Source of the DNA: an uncultured Porphyromonadaceae bacterium
Lineage (GTDB): Bacteria; Bacteroidota; Bacteroidia; Bacteroidales; Coprobacteraceae
Direction: 5' to 3'
Assembly: GCA_900545915.1 (NCBI GenBank)
Contig: URAV01000018.1
Span: forward strand, 4,127 to 68,126
DNA: 64,000 bases
Under the pieces are notes generated by a model. The model was not told the origin of the DNA. It searched no databases and worked only from the letters and a program-made list of their open reading frames with translations. Shown piece by piece: positions 1-9,334 of this stretch. The stretch's first letter is position 1. The number at the start of each line of letters is the position of its first letter. Made by a program: the position numbers and the translations under genes.

Positions 1-647
1 ATGCCGGAGGCCGGGATGTTTATATGATTTATGAACCGATGGCTGCTGCTATCGGAATAGGTCTGGACGTTGAAGCTCCTGAGGGAAATATGATTGTAGA
101 TATAGGTGGCGGTACTACCGAAATTGCCGTGATCTCGTTGGGTGGAATCGTCTCGAATAAGTCGATCCGTATAGCCGGGGATGATCTTACGGCCGACATT
201 CAGGAGTATATGGGACGTCAACATAATGTTAAAGTCGGAGAACGTACGGCAGAAATGATTAAAATCAATGTCGGTTCAGCTCTTACCGAATTGGCTAATC
301 CTCCGGAGGACTATATTGTGCATGGTCCGAACCGGATGACGGCTCTTCCGATGGAAGTTCCCGTATCATATCAGGAAATATCGCATTGTATCGAGAAATC
401 TATTTCAAAAATAGAAGCTGCCGTATTGAGTGCATTGGAACAGACTCCTCCTGAATTATATGCGGATATTGTACGTAACGGTATCTATTTGGCAGGCGGC
501 GGAGCTTTGTTGAGAGGGTTGGATAAGCGTTTGACCGATAAGATCGGGATACCTTTCCATATTGCTGAAGATCCGTTGCATGCAGTTGCTAAGGGAACGG
601 GGATTGCTTTGAAAAATATCGATAAATTCTCATTCCTGATCCGGTAA
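1..647 (+). CDS. mreB: Rod shape-determining protein MreB (5' truncated by window edge)
   Basis: Actin-like ATPase that forms membrane-bound filaments directing lateral wall synthesis. The reading frame is already open at base 3 (A-G-G-R-D-V-Y then MIYEPMAAAIG), so the gene enters from outside the window; the internal ATG at 24 is not its start. About 215 C-terminal residues remain. The phosphate-2 loop is visible as DIGGGTTEIAVISLGG and the adenosine-binding motif as YLAGGGALLRGLDKRL, both characteristic of MreB. It heads the mreB-mreC-mreD-mrdA-rodA cluster, separated from mreC by 103 bases that hold a large hairpin. Confidence 0.96.
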   Translation, partial: AGGRDVYMIYEPMAAAIGIGLDVEAPEGNMIVDIGGGTTEIAVISLGGIVSNKSIRIAGDDLTADIQEYMGRQHNVKVGERTAEMIKINVGSALTELANPPEDYIVHGPNRMTALPMEVPVSYQEISHCIEKSISKIEAAVLSALEQTPPELYADIVRNGIYLAGGGALLRGLDKRLTDKIGIPFHIAEDPLHAVAKGTGIALKNIDKFSFLIR

Positions 648-667
648 TACCGGAATTTTAGATATAA

Positions 668-721
668 ACGAGTTACCGTTTGTCGGGAAGGGAAAATCCT
701 TTCTAACAATAGGTAACTCGT
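668..721 (+). promoter_or_regulatory. Long hairpin between mreB and mreC
   Basis: A 10-bp perfect outer stem (ACGAGTTACC at 668-677 with GGTAACTCGT at 712-721) encloses a TTGT/ACAA step and an inner GAAGG/CCTTTC stem, so nearly all 54 bases can pair. There is no T tract after it, so it is not a typical terminator. It could be a processing or stability element setting the ratio of mreB to mreCD mRNA; that role is inferred from position only. Confidence 0.6.
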
Positions 722-750
722 AGTGGTAATAAATTAGTCGGATTCGGTAC

Positions 751-1599
751 ATGCGCAAACTGATCTCTTTTTTGATAAATCACAGTCCGATCTTTGTGTA
801 TGCTTTTTATCTTGTCATCTGTTTTGTTTTGCTGTTCAAATTCAATCCTTATCAGCAAAGCGTCTTTTTCAGTTCGGCAAATGAAATGGCAGGCCGTTTC
901 TATATAATGACCAGTGGAATTACCGGATATTTCGGTTTGCGGGAAATAAATCGGGATTTGCAGAAACAGAATGGTAATCTTGAGATGGAGCTTATTCGTT
1001 TGCGAGATGAAGTCAGTCGTTTGAGTGGGGATACCTTGCTAATTCGTACGTCTGCAGATTCGGTTCTTTCTCGATATGATTTTCAGATTGCACAAGTGAT
1101 AAATAACAGCGTTTTTAGGACTCATAACTATATTACGCTGAATAAGGGTAGAAAAGACGGAATTCATTCGGAGATGGGGGTAATTGATCAGAACGGAATT
1201 GTCGGTATTGTCAATGTCGTTTCAGATCATTATGCTGTTGCCATATCGTTATTGAATCCCAAATTAAGGTTGAGTTGTAAAGTAAAGGGCAGTAATTATT
1301 TCGGCTCTTTAGTATGGGACGGGAAAGATCCTCGTTTTGCCGTGTTGGAAGAGTTGCCCCGACATGTGAAGTTTGTCAAAGGCGATACTATCGTGACAAG
1401 CGGTTACTCCTCTGTTTTTCCGGAAGGACTGATGGTGGGTACGGTCGACGGTTTCTCAAAACAGCGGAATGATAATTTCTATGCTTTAACAGTGAAATTG
1501 TCTACTGATTTTTTTCGACTGAATGATGTCCGGATTCTTGATGATAGGGGACAAAAAGAACGTCGGATTTTGGAAATGGAGGCTAAAAAAGATGAGTAA
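751..1599 (+). CDS. mreC: Rod shape-determining protein MreC
   Basis: Periplasmic scaffold of the elongasome linking MreB to PBP2/RodA. The 282 residues show one N-terminal membrane anchor (about residues 12-30, YAFYLVICFVLLF), a coiled coil around residues 70-95 (LQKQNGNLEMELIRLRDEVSRL), and the beta-rich MreC domain with NKGRKDGIHSEMGVIDQNG and the VTSGYSSVFPEGLMVG stretch typical of the family. The C-terminus overlaps mreD by eight bases, which fits translational coupling. Confidence 0.95.
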   Translation: MRKLISFLINHSPIFVYAFYLVICFVLLFKFNPYQQSVFFSSANEMAGRFYIMTSGITGYFGLREINRDLQKQNGNLEMELIRLRDEVSRLSGDTLLIRTSADSVLSRYDFQIAQVINNSVFRTHNYITLNKGRKDGIHSEMGVIDQNGIVGIVNVVSDHYAVAISLLNPKLRLSCKVKGSNYFGSLVWDGKDPRFAVLEELPRHVKFVKGDTIVTSGYSSVFPEGLMVGTVDGFSKQRNDNFYALTVKLSTDFFRLNDVRILDDRGQKERRILEMEAKKDE

Positions 1600-2101
1600 A
1601 TCGGCAATCGGTTATATATTTTCGTTTATTGTACTGGTACTATTACAGGTATTGGTCTTTAACCGTATTGCTTTGTTCGGTTATGCTACCCCTTTTCTGT
1701 TTCTTTATTTCATCTTGAAATTACCTACAACCTTGTCTGCTAATTGGACAATGACTCTGTCGTTTTTGATGGGGCTTATTATCGATATATTCAGTAATAC
1801 ACCCGGTATGTATGCTTTAGCTTCTGTTTCTATTGCCTTTGTAAGGCGTACATTTATCGCTTTGGTGTTACAACGGGGTAATGAAGAAGTCTCATTAGTA
1901 CCATCGTTTCGTTCGTTCGGATCGGGATATTTCTCGATATATGCATTTTGTGTGATTTTCTTATTTTGTATTTTAGTTTTTGTTATAGAAGCTTTTTCAT
2001 TTTTTACTCCGTTGATTCTCTTATTACGTATTTTGTCGAGTACTTTGCTTACGTTTATTCTGGTCTTGGCATTGGAAAGTTTAAATTGGAAAAAGAAGTG
2101 A
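1592..2101 (+). CDS. mreD: Rod shape-determining membrane protein MreD
   Basis: Small integral membrane partner of MreC. The ATG at 1592 (MSKSAIGYIF) is preferred over upstream in-frame starts because it follows a purine-rich GGAGG (1577 region) inside the end of mreC. The 169 residues are nearly all hydrophobic, with about five membrane segments and the family-like FLMGLIIDIFSNTPGMYALAS stretch. The stop codon overlaps the GTG start of mrdA (GTGA at 2098-2101), so the two are probably translationally coupled. Confidence 0.9.
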   Translation: MSKSAIGYIFSFIVLVLLQVLVFNRIALFGYATPFLFLYFILKLPTTLSANWTMTLSFLMGLIIDIFSNTPGMYALASVSIAFVRRTFIALVLQRGNEEVSLVPSFRSFGSGYFSIYAFCVIFLFCILVFVIEAFSFFTPLILLLRILSSTLLTFILVLALESLNWKKK

Positions 2102-3960
2102 ACGTTAATTATAATTCCGGAAACCGCAAATGGGTAATCATCTGGATCATGACCGTTGTGGTTCTGATCTATCTGATGCGCCTTTTTACGTTGCAGGTAT
2201 TGGATAATGATTACAAACGGTTTGCCGATAGTAATGCGTTTCTTAAGAAGATACAATACCCTTCTCGGGGACTGATTTATGACCGAAACGGGAAATTGTT
2301 GGTTTATAATCAACCGGCATACGATGTTATGATGATTGTTCGGGAAATTCAAGAATTTGATACTTTGGATTTTTGTCGGACACTGGGTATTACTCGCGAA
2401 CAGTTCGACCGTCGTTGGGCTATGGTGAAAGATCGTAGGTTAAATCCCGGATATTCGGCTTATACCCCTCAAACATTTATTTCTCAATTATCTGCACAAG
2501 ATTATGGACGTTTGCAAGAAAAGCTTTATAAATTTCCCGGTTTTTTTATTCAGAATCGGGTACTCAGACAATATGCCGTAAATAGTGCGGCCAATGTATT
2601 GGGAAATATCCGGGAGGTCTCTCCTCGTGATCTTGAAAAAGATGATTATTACATACGAGGAGATTATACAGGTGATCTTGGAGTGGAAAAATCTTATGAG
2701 AAGTACTTGAGAGGGGAAAAAGGCATAGAGGTATTGCTCCGGGATGCACACGGACGGATAAAGGGAAAATATGAAGACGGGATATATGATATTGCTCCTA
2801 AATCGGGAAGGAATCTAAAACTTTCTATTGATGCGGACTTGCAACAATATGGTGAATATTTGATGCAGAACAAAATCGGAGCTATCGTGGCGATAGAACC
2901 TTCGACCGGAGAGATATTGGCTTTGGTATCGAGCCCCACATACGACCCATCTGCATTGATCGGACGTGAGCGGGGGAAGAATTATTTGAAATTGAATAAG
3001 AACCCTTATAAACCGTTATATGACCGGGCGTTTATGGCGGCATATCCTCCCGGTTCTACCTTCAAGCCGACACAAGGGCTTATATTTTTACAGGAAAAAG
3101 TGATAACTCCTCATACAATGTATCCTTGCTATCATGGCTTTGTCGCAGGACGGTTGAAGGTAGGATGCCATGCTCATGGATCACCGTTGGGGTTGCTTCC
3201 GGCGTTACAGACCTCTTGCAATGCTTATTTTTGTTATGGGCTTCGGTCCATGCTCGACAGTCGTTCGAGATATAAAAATACGGCCGAAGCTTTTGATATA
3301 TGGAAAGATTATCTTGTTTCGATGGGATATGGTTATCGATTAGGTGTCGATTTGCCGGGTGAAAGTCGGGGATTTATTCCGAATAGCAAGTTTTATAATA
3401 AAGTATATGGTGAGAATCGTTGGCGGGCGTTGACTGTAATTTCTATCGGTATAGGTCAGGGTGAGGTATTGGCTACACCGTTGCAAATCGCAAATTTGGC
3501 GGCCACAATTGCGAATCGAGGATATTTTTATACACCTCATGTCGTAAAAGAAATACAAGATACGGTTTTGAATGAAGAATTCAGGCAGCGTCGATACACG
3601 CATATAGACAGTGAATATTATAATTATATAGTCGAGGGAATGCGGATGGCTGTTACAGGAGGAACTTGCCGGGTCGGGGCTATTCCGGGAATAGATGTTT
3701 GCGGGAAGACAGGTACGGCACAGAACCCTCATGGAAAGGATCATTCCGCGTTTATGGGATTTGCTCCGATGGATAATCCTAAGATCGCAATAGCCGTCTA
3801 TGTGGAGAATGCAGGATTTGGAGCTACTTTCGGAGTTCCTATCGGAAGTCTGATGATAGAAAAGTATCTGAATGGATTTATTGCTCCGGAGAGAGCCTAT
3901 TTAGAAGAAAGAATGGTAACATCAAATACAATGATATACAGTGGCATTAAGGGAAATTAG
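2098..3960 (+). CDS. mrdA: Penicillin-binding protein 2 (elongation transpeptidase)
   Basis: Monofunctional class B PBP that cross-links peptidoglycan together with RodA. The open frame extends further upstream, but those residues only overlap mreD; the GTG at 2098, overlapping the mreD stop, gives 620 residues, the normal size. It has one N-terminal membrane segment (VIIWIMTVVVLIYLM), a PBP dimerisation domain, and a transpeptidase domain with the catalytic motif STFK (Ser about 320), SCN (in LQTSCNAYFCYG) and KTG (Lys about 537, CGKTGTAQ). It overlaps rodA by 20 bases. Confidence 0.95.
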   Translation: MNVNYNSGNRKWVIIWIMTVVVLIYLMRLFTLQVLDNDYKRFADSNAFLKKIQYPSRGLIYDRNGKLLVYNQPAYDVMMIVREIQEFDTLDFCRTLGITREQFDRRWAMVKDRRLNPGYSAYTPQTFISQLSAQDYGRLQEKLYKFPGFFIQNRVLRQYAVNSAANVLGNIREVSPRDLEKDDYYIRGDYTGDLGVEKSYEKYLRGEKGIEVLLRDAHGRIKGKYEDGIYDIAPKSGRNLKLSIDADLQQYGEYLMQNKIGAIVAIEPSTGEILALVSSPTYDPSALIGRERGKNYLKLNKNPYKPLYDRAFMAAYPPGSTFKPTQGLIFLQEKVITPHTMYPCYHGFVAGRLKVGCHAHGSPLGLLPALQTSCNAYFCYGLRSMLDSRSRYKNTAEAFDIWKDYLVSMGYGYRLGVDLPGESRGFIPNSKFYNKVYGENRWRALTVISIGIGQGEVLATPLQIANLAATIANRGYFYTPHVVKEIQDTVLNEEFRQRRYTHIDSEYYNYIVEGMRMAVTGGTCRVGAIPGIDVCGKTGTAQNPHGKDHSAFMGFAPMDNPKIAIAVYVENAGFGATFGVPIGSLMIEKYLNGFIAPERAYLEERMVTSNTMIYSGIKGN

Positions 3961-5392
3961 TATATGGAAGTCTATTGATTGGTACACGATCGGATTATAT
4001 ACGGTGCTTGTATTTATCGGATGGGTGAGTATCTATGCTGCAAGCTATAATTTCGATGATGCCAGTATATTCGATTTTTCGGAACGTTCAGGAAAACAAT
4101 TATTGTGGATCGGGCTTTCGTTCGGTATAGCGTTCGTATTGCTGATGCTTGACAGCCGCATGTATGAAGCTTTGGCCTATCCTATTTACATCGGTTTTAT
4201 GATACTTCTGGTAGCGACTATTTTTTTAGCTCCGGAAATTAAAGGTTCTCGGTCATGGCTGGTATTAGGACCGGTAAATATTCAGCCGGCCGAGTTTGCA
4301 AAATTCGGGACTGCATTGGCGTTGGCGCGTCTGATCAGCTCATATAATTTTGTGTTGACCGTGCCATCTAATTTTTTTAAGGCCTGCCTTTTGATTTTGT
4401 TGCCTATGGCATTGATCATGATGCAGAAAGAGACCGGATCGGCTTTGGTATATGCCTCATTGATATTTATGCTTTATCGTGAAGGCATGACCGGACTGAT
4501 TCTTTTTGCTGGATTATGTTCGATCGTTTATTTTGTGGTAGGAGTAAAATATAGCGGTGTGTTGTGGGGAAGTACCCCTGTGGGTGAGGTGCTTGTACTG
4601 GCATTGATCGTTTTGGTCATAATCGGTATGGTCGCTTATTTTTATAAAGATTCTGTCGTGGTGCGAAATCTTCTTCTTCTGTCGGCATCGGTTTCCGTAA
4701 TTTGTTACTTGCTGTCTGTTTTAGGAATATCTTTTAATTGGGTATATGTTATTTTATCATTGATTTTTCTATCCTCTTTGTATATTGTTTTTTTATATCT
4801 GCAAAGTCGCAATACGAAACTTCTTCTTACACTTTGTTTTGCCATAGTGTCGGTAGTTTTTCTATTTTCGGTGAATTATGTGTTTACCGATATTATGGAG
4901 CCTCATCAACAAACTCGTATTAAAGTCGCTTTGGGAATGGAAGATGATCCCAGAGGAGCGGGATATAATGTCAATCAGTCGAAGATTGCAATCGGATCGG
5001 GAGGTTTATGGGGAAAAGGTTTTTTGAATGGAACGCAAACAAAATTGAAGTATGTGCCCGAACAGGATACCGACTTCATATTTTGTACGATCGGAGAAGA
5101 AGAAGGCTTTTGGGGAGCTTCTTTGGTCGTGATATTATTCTTTGCCTTGATTATACGGATTATTCAGATAGCCGAGCGTCAGCGTTCTGTGTTTGGTCGG
5201 GTATATGGCTATTGTGTAGCCAGTATATTATTTTTTCATTTAGCCATTAATGTAGGAATGGTAATCGGGTTATGTCCGGTGATCGGCATACCCTTGCCGT
5301 TTTTCAGTTATGGCGGATCTTCTCTTTGGGGATTTACTATTTTACTTTTCACTCTGCTTCGTATCGATGCCGGTCGGTTGGAAAATTATTGA
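3941..5392 (+). CDS. rodA: Rod shape-determining protein RodA (SEDS glycosyltransferase)
   Basis: SEDS-family peptidoglycan polymerase paired with PBP2. The start appears to be GTG 3941 inside the 3' end of mrdA, because no other in-frame canonical start lies before WKSIDWYTIGLYT. SEDS signatures are clear: GSRSWLVLGPVNIQPAEFAKF, QKETGSALVYASL, QSKIAIGSGGLWGKGFLNGTQ, VPEQDTDFIFCTIGEEEGF and PFFSYGGSSLW. At 483 residues it is longer than the roughly 370 of E. coli RodA; the extra length is a hydrophobic block (residues about 220-300). Last gene of the elongation operon. Confidence 0.95.
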   Translation: MALREISIWKSIDWYTIGLYTVLVFIGWVSIYAASYNFDDASIFDFSERSGKQLLWIGLSFGIAFVLLMLDSRMYEALAYPIYIGFMILLVATIFLAPEIKGSRSWLVLGPVNIQPAEFAKFGTALALARLISSYNFVLTVPSNFFKACLLILLPMALIMMQKETGSALVYASLIFMLYREGMTGLILFAGLCSIVYFVVGVKYSGVLWGSTPVGEVLVLALIVLVIIGMVAYFYKDSVVVRNLLLLSASVSVICYLLSVLGISFNWVYVILSLIFLSSLYIVFLYLQSRNTKLLLTLCFAIVSVVFLFSVNYVFTDIMEPHQQTRIKVALGMEDDPRGAGYNVNQSKIAIGSGGLWGKGFLNGTQTKLKYVPEQDTDFIFCTIGEEEGFWGASLVVILFFALIIRIIQIAERQRSVFGRVYGYCVASILFFHLAINVGMVIGLCPVIGIPLPFFSYGGSSLWGFTILLFTLLRIDAGRLENY

Positions 5393-5400
5393 TGATATAA

Positions 5401-5435
5401 AAATAATTCCGGAGAAGAATGTCCGGAATTATTTT
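5401..5435. terminator. Bidirectional terminator between rodA and the DUF4301 gene
   Basis: AAATAATTCCGGA (5401-5413), an 8-base loop and TCCGGAATTATTTT (5422-5435) form a near-perfect stem with A/T tails on both sides, between two convergent genes. Confidence 0.8.
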
Positions 5436-5447
5436 ACAGCCTGTTAT

Positions 5448-6968
5448 TTATTGGTGTTGCTCTCTTAGCAAATCATTAACTGTTTTTACAGGGTTGAATG
5501 TGGAAATCGGTACTTCGACGAATACGGTGTTCCAATCAGACATAGCTCCGTTCCATAATCCCGGTAATTCGAGGGCTTTCAATTCTTTTCCGTTTTTAGA
5601 TTTCAAAGAAATAAATCCCGTATTTTTATCGACGAAGTCCGGAAGATTATATTTTTCTCCTTTTCTGGTTTTAACGGCACAAACCAAATCTACCGGATTG
5701 AAATGAGTCGATGCGTCGAACATGGCTTTCGATTCGGAATTTTTAAGATCGATCTGGGAGCTTTCGAGAATTTGAAGAGAATAAGATCCGTCTCGATTAT
5801 AAGCGAGGAACGGACCTCCTCCGGGTTCTCCGACATTCTTAACCATACCGCAAACACGAATGGGACGTTTTAGCTTCTTCAATAGATAAACAACTAGATC
5901 GCTGTCTTCAAGAATTTTTGTTTCCGGGTTGCGGATGAAGAGTTTTTGTTGTACAAATGCGATAATTTCCCGTACGTTATCCATTGTATATTTTCCGCTT
6001 TCGAGTAGTTCGACATATTTATCTATCTGTTGTTGTAAAGAGATCAGTACTCCCCCGATTATTTTTTTGAACAAGACGGTCGAATCTTTAATTTTATCAG
6101 GTACGACGTTATCGATATTTTTGATAAAGATTACATCAGCATCGATATCGTTCAGGTTTTCGATCAAAGCGCCATGTCCGCCCGGACGAAATACCATTTT
6201 TCCCTTGTCCCTGAAAGGTTCATTCTGCATATCAGCGGCGATTGTGTCTGTCGATGGTTTTTGTTCTGAAAAACTGACTGAATATTTTACGTCGAATAAC
6301 TTTTCGTAATCGGATTGTTTTTCGGAAACTAACTGTTTAAAATAGGGTAAATGCTCTTTTGATACGGTAAAATGCACATTGACATTTCCTGCGGCATTAC
6401 GTGCATACAGAGCTCCTTCGGCAAGATGTTCTTCCATGGCTGTACGGCTAATGTCCCCGTAATTATGGAATTTCAACATTCCTTTGGGTAGAGCTCCATA
6501 ATTCAGCCCCTTTTCTAATAACAGATTTGCTATTATCGGTTTATATTTTTGCTCTGTGATCAGAGTCGGAATATCTTGCCCCTCATTTTTTACGCAGATG
6601 GCATTCAAGTCATTATAAAAAGCGAAGTGTGTAATATTGCTGAAGAATTTCTTCTCGAAGTCGGTAGTGGGCGTATTATAATCGGCATCTAAAAATTCGA
6701 ACAGATTTTTGAACATTCGGCTTGCAGCGCCCGAAGCCGGAACAAATTTTACGATAACCGGATTTCCCGACAAATATTTTTCCCATATTTCGAGATAGTG
6801 CTTACTCTCTTTTTCGTCTAAAGATAAAATACCATTGCCGATAGAGGCAGGCGACTTCAACTTCAAAAACGGAAATCCTGTTTTGAAACAAGACAACTGT
6901 TCTTCTATTTGAGATTCATTAATGCCTTTCTGCATCAATAAATCATGATCCTCTTGTGTAAATGTCAT
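5448..6968 (-). CDS. DUF4301 family protein
   Basis: A 506-residue soluble protein of the Bacteroidetes DUF4301 family. No biochemical function is established that I know of. The N-terminal part contains VKFVPASGAASRMFKNL and the middle contains FRPGGHGALIENLNDIDADVIFIKNIDNVV; the combination of SGAASRMF and GGHGALIxNL with IKNID resembles nucleotidyltransferase folds acting on sugar phosphates, but that is my inference. No signal peptide or membrane segment. It is a single gene, divergent from relA, with a TAAATTTG -7 box on the minus strand at 7007-7014. Confidence 0.85.
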   Translation of the reverse strand: MTFTQEDHDLLMQKGINESQIEEQLSCFKTGFPFLKLKSPASIGNGILSLDEKESKHYLEIWEKYLSGNPVIVKFVPASGAASRMFKNLFEFLDADYNTPTTDFEKKFFSNITHFAFYNDLNAICVKNEGQDIPTLITEQKYKPIIANLLLEKGLNYGALPKGMLKFHNYGDISRTAMEEHLAEGALYARNAAGNVNVHFTVSKEHLPYFKQLVSEKQSDYEKLFDVKYSVSFSEQKPSTDTIAADMQNEPFRDKGKMVFRPGGHGALIENLNDIDADVIFIKNIDNVVPDKIKDSTVLFKKIIGGVLISLQQQIDKYVELLESGKYTMDNVREIIAFVQQKLFIRNPETKILEDSDLVVYLLKKLKRPIRVCGMVKNVGEPGGGPFLAYNRDGSYSLQILESSQIDLKNSESKAMFDASTHFNPVDLVCAVKTRKGEKYNLPDFVDKNTGFISLKSKNGKELKALELPGLWNGAMSDWNTVFVEVPISTFNPVKTVNDLLREQHQ

Positions 6969-7056
6969 AGTATATTATTTAGTTAATGATATGTTACAAA
7001 ACCACTCAAATTTACAAAAACCTTATTAAATTCGTGAATAGTAAGTTCAAAAAATA

Positions 7057-7064
7057 TATATTTG
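7057..7064 (+). promoter_or_regulatory. Candidate -7 box upstream of relA
   Basis: TATATTTG matches the Bacteroidetes TAnnTTTG -7 consensus and lies 20 bases before the relA start. No good -33 TTTG is seen at the right spacing (TTCG at 7031 is the nearest), so this is a weak call. Confidence 0.45.
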
Positions 7065-7083
7065 AATCGTTTTTAGATAATAA

Positions 7084-9312
7084 ATGATATGGATTATGGG
7101 AGAGAGTACATATTTTACCGTTTCTGAACGGAAAGAGCTCTTGGTTGCTTACCGGGCATTGTGGCGATCCTCTCATTCGTTGATCGGAGAAGACGACTTT
7201 AGACGTATTCGTGAAATGATTACCGATGCGATAAAAAAAGGTAATTATTTACGAGACAAGAAGGGTATAAATGTCTTGTTGAGAAATATTAATACGGCTC
7301 TTATCCTTTCCAAAGAGGTCGGTCTTGAACGTAGTACGTTAATTTCGGTCTTGATTTATAATTTGATTTCAGGGGGAAGTTATACCAATGAACAAGTCGA
7401 AGCTATATTTGGATCTGATATAGCGAAAATCATACGCGGATTAATTAAAGCGAACGGCCTTTACGCTAAACAGGCGACAGTAGAGAGCGATAATTTCAGA
7501 AAATTATTGTTGACTTTTGCAGAAGATGTGAGGGTCATCATTATTATGATTGCAGATCGGTTATGTCTGATGAGGATGATAAATCATCATCCGGATGAGC
7601 AGTTCAGAGTAAATGTCGCTTGTGAAGCATCTTATTTGTATGCACCTTTAGCACATCGTTTAGGGCTTTATACGATTAAGTCCGAATTGGAAGATCTTGC
7701 TCTGAAATATACCGATCGACCTACTTTCAATGAAATTGCCCGGAAACTGAATGAAACGAAAGCTGCCCGGGATAAATATATTTATGAATTTATAAAACCG
7801 GTGAAGGCTAAACTCGAAGCTGCCGGGTTGAAGTTCGAGATTAAGGGAAGAACAAAATCTATATCTTCTATACTGAATAAGATCAGGAAGCAAAAAGCCG
7901 AGCTTGAAGATATTTATGATTTGTTCGCCATACGGGTAGTTTTGGATACACCTGAAAAACAGGAAAAGGCAGATTGTTGGAAAGTGTATTCGATTATTAC
8001 CGATATGTACCAGCCTAACCCGAAACGGCTTAAAGACTGGCTTTCTATACCCAAAAGCAATGGATATGAATCGTTGCACATAACAGTGTGGGGACCCGAA
8101 AACCGTTGGGTCGAGGTACAGATACGAAGCAAGCGTATGGATGAAATTGCCGAAAGGGGATTGGCGGCACATTGGAAATATAAAGGTATAAAAAGCGAGA
8201 GCGGACTGGATGACTGGTTGAATAATGTCAGGGATATTTTAGAGTCTGCCGATGCTACCGGACCAATGGAACTGATGAAGGAGTTTAAGATGGATCTTTA
8301 TGATAAAGAGGTCTTTGTATTTACTCCGAAAGGGGATTTGTATAAATTGCCTAAAGGTGCGACGGTTCTGGATTTCGCTTTTTTAATTCATACCGCTTTG
8401 GGTAGTAAGTGTGTTGGGGCAAAAGTGAATGATAAAAATCAACCGATCAAATATGCTCTTAAGAGCGGGGACACGATCGAAATTTTGACTTCGCCTTCAC
8501 AGACGCCTAAGCAGGATTGGTTGAATATTGTAGCGACCTCTAAAGCTAGGGTAAAAATTAAACAAGCTTTGAATGAGGCTACTTATAAAGAAGCCGAATT
8601 TGGAAAAGAGTTGTTGCAACGTCGGTTTAAAAATCGGAAAATCGATGCCGATGAGGCGATAATGATGCGCTTGATAAAAAAAATGGGGTATAAGACGGTA
8701 ACTGATTTTTATTATGATCTGTCGCAGGAAAAAATCGATGTGAATGTTGTTATAGATTCATATCTCGATTTAGACAGGAAAGAGAATGAAGAGTCGGCCG
8801 AGTCGCGTACTGCGGAGAATTATGTGCAACCGCTTTCTTCCGAAGAATTGGGGAAAGAGGATGTATTGGTGATCGATCAGAATTTGAAGGGCATAGATTA
8901 TAAGTTATCGAAGTGTTGTAATCCTATTTATGGAGATGATATATTCGGATTTGTTTCTACTCAGGGAAGCATTAAAATACATCGAATGGATTGTCCTAAT
9001 GCTTTGGCTTTAAGAACTCGCTTCGGGTATAGAATCGTTAAGGCACGTTGGTCGGGAAAGCAAGGCTCTCAATATGCTACTGTTTTGCGTGTTGTCGGAA
9101 ATGATGATATCGGTATTGTAACGAATATAACATCGATCATTTCGAAGGAAAAAAACATTACGATGAGGGGTATATCCATAGACTCTAATGACGGGCTTTT
9201 TCAGGGACATATTACAGTTTTGGTCGATGATTTGTCTGCATTGAATGCTTTGATGAAAAAATTGAAGACGGTAAAAGGCGTGAAGAGTGTAGATCGGGTT
9301 ACATTGAATTAA
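7084..9312 (+). CDS. relA: RelA/SpoT family (p)ppGpp synthetase with degenerate hydrolase domain
   Basis: Stringent-response enzyme making (p)ppGpp. The order is degenerate HD domain, synthetase, TGS (VFVFTPKGDLYKLPKGATVLDFAF) and C-terminal ACT domain, 742 residues. The HD hydrolase site is lost: the expected LHD..EDT is LIYNLISGGSYT, and ADRLHNMR is ADRLCLMR. The synthetase keeps GRTKSISSILNK, YDLFAIRV, PKSNGYESLH, VEVQIRS and AAHWKYKG, so it should be synthesis-only. The loop reads RLKD, the RxKD form usual in bifunctional Rel rather than the ExDD of E. coli RelA. The second ATG (7096, MGESTY) is an alternative start. Confidence 0.92.
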   Translation: MIWIMGESTYFTVSERKELLVAYRALWRSSHSLIGEDDFRRIREMITDAIKKGNYLRDKKGINVLLRNINTALILSKEVGLERSTLISVLIYNLISGGSYTNEQVEAIFGSDIAKIIRGLIKANGLYAKQATVESDNFRKLLLTFAEDVRVIIIMIADRLCLMRMINHHPDEQFRVNVACEASYLYAPLAHRLGLYTIKSELEDLALKYTDRPTFNEIARKLNETKAARDKYIYEFIKPVKAKLEAAGLKFEIKGRTKSISSILNKIRKQKAELEDIYDLFAIRVVLDTPEKQEKADCWKVYSIITDMYQPNPKRLKDWLSIPKSNGYESLHITVWGPENRWVEVQIRSKRMDEIAERGLAAHWKYKGIKSESGLDDWLNNVRDILESADATGPMELMKEFKMDLYDKEVFVFTPKGDLYKLPKGATVLDFAFLIHTALGSKCVGAKVNDKNQPIKYALKSGDTIEILTSPSQTPKQDWLNIVATSKARVKIKQALNEATYKEAEFGKELLQRRFKNRKIDADEAIMMRLIKKMGYKTVTDFYYDLSQEKIDVNVVIDSYLDLDRKENEESAESRTAENYVQPLSSEELGKEDVLVIDQNLKGIDYKLSKCCNPIYGDDIFGFVSTQGSIKIHRMDCPNALALRTRFGYRIVKARWSGKQGSQYATVLRVVGNDDIGIVTNITSIISKEKNITMRGISIDSNDGLFQGHITVLVDDLSALNALMKKLKTVKGVKSVDRVTLN

Positions 9313-9334
9313 ATGATATTTAGATAGATAATAT

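Noticed and set aside
1948..2097. N-terminal extension of mrdA
   Set aside because: Overlaps mreD in another frame; the GTG overlapping the mreD stop gives the standard length.
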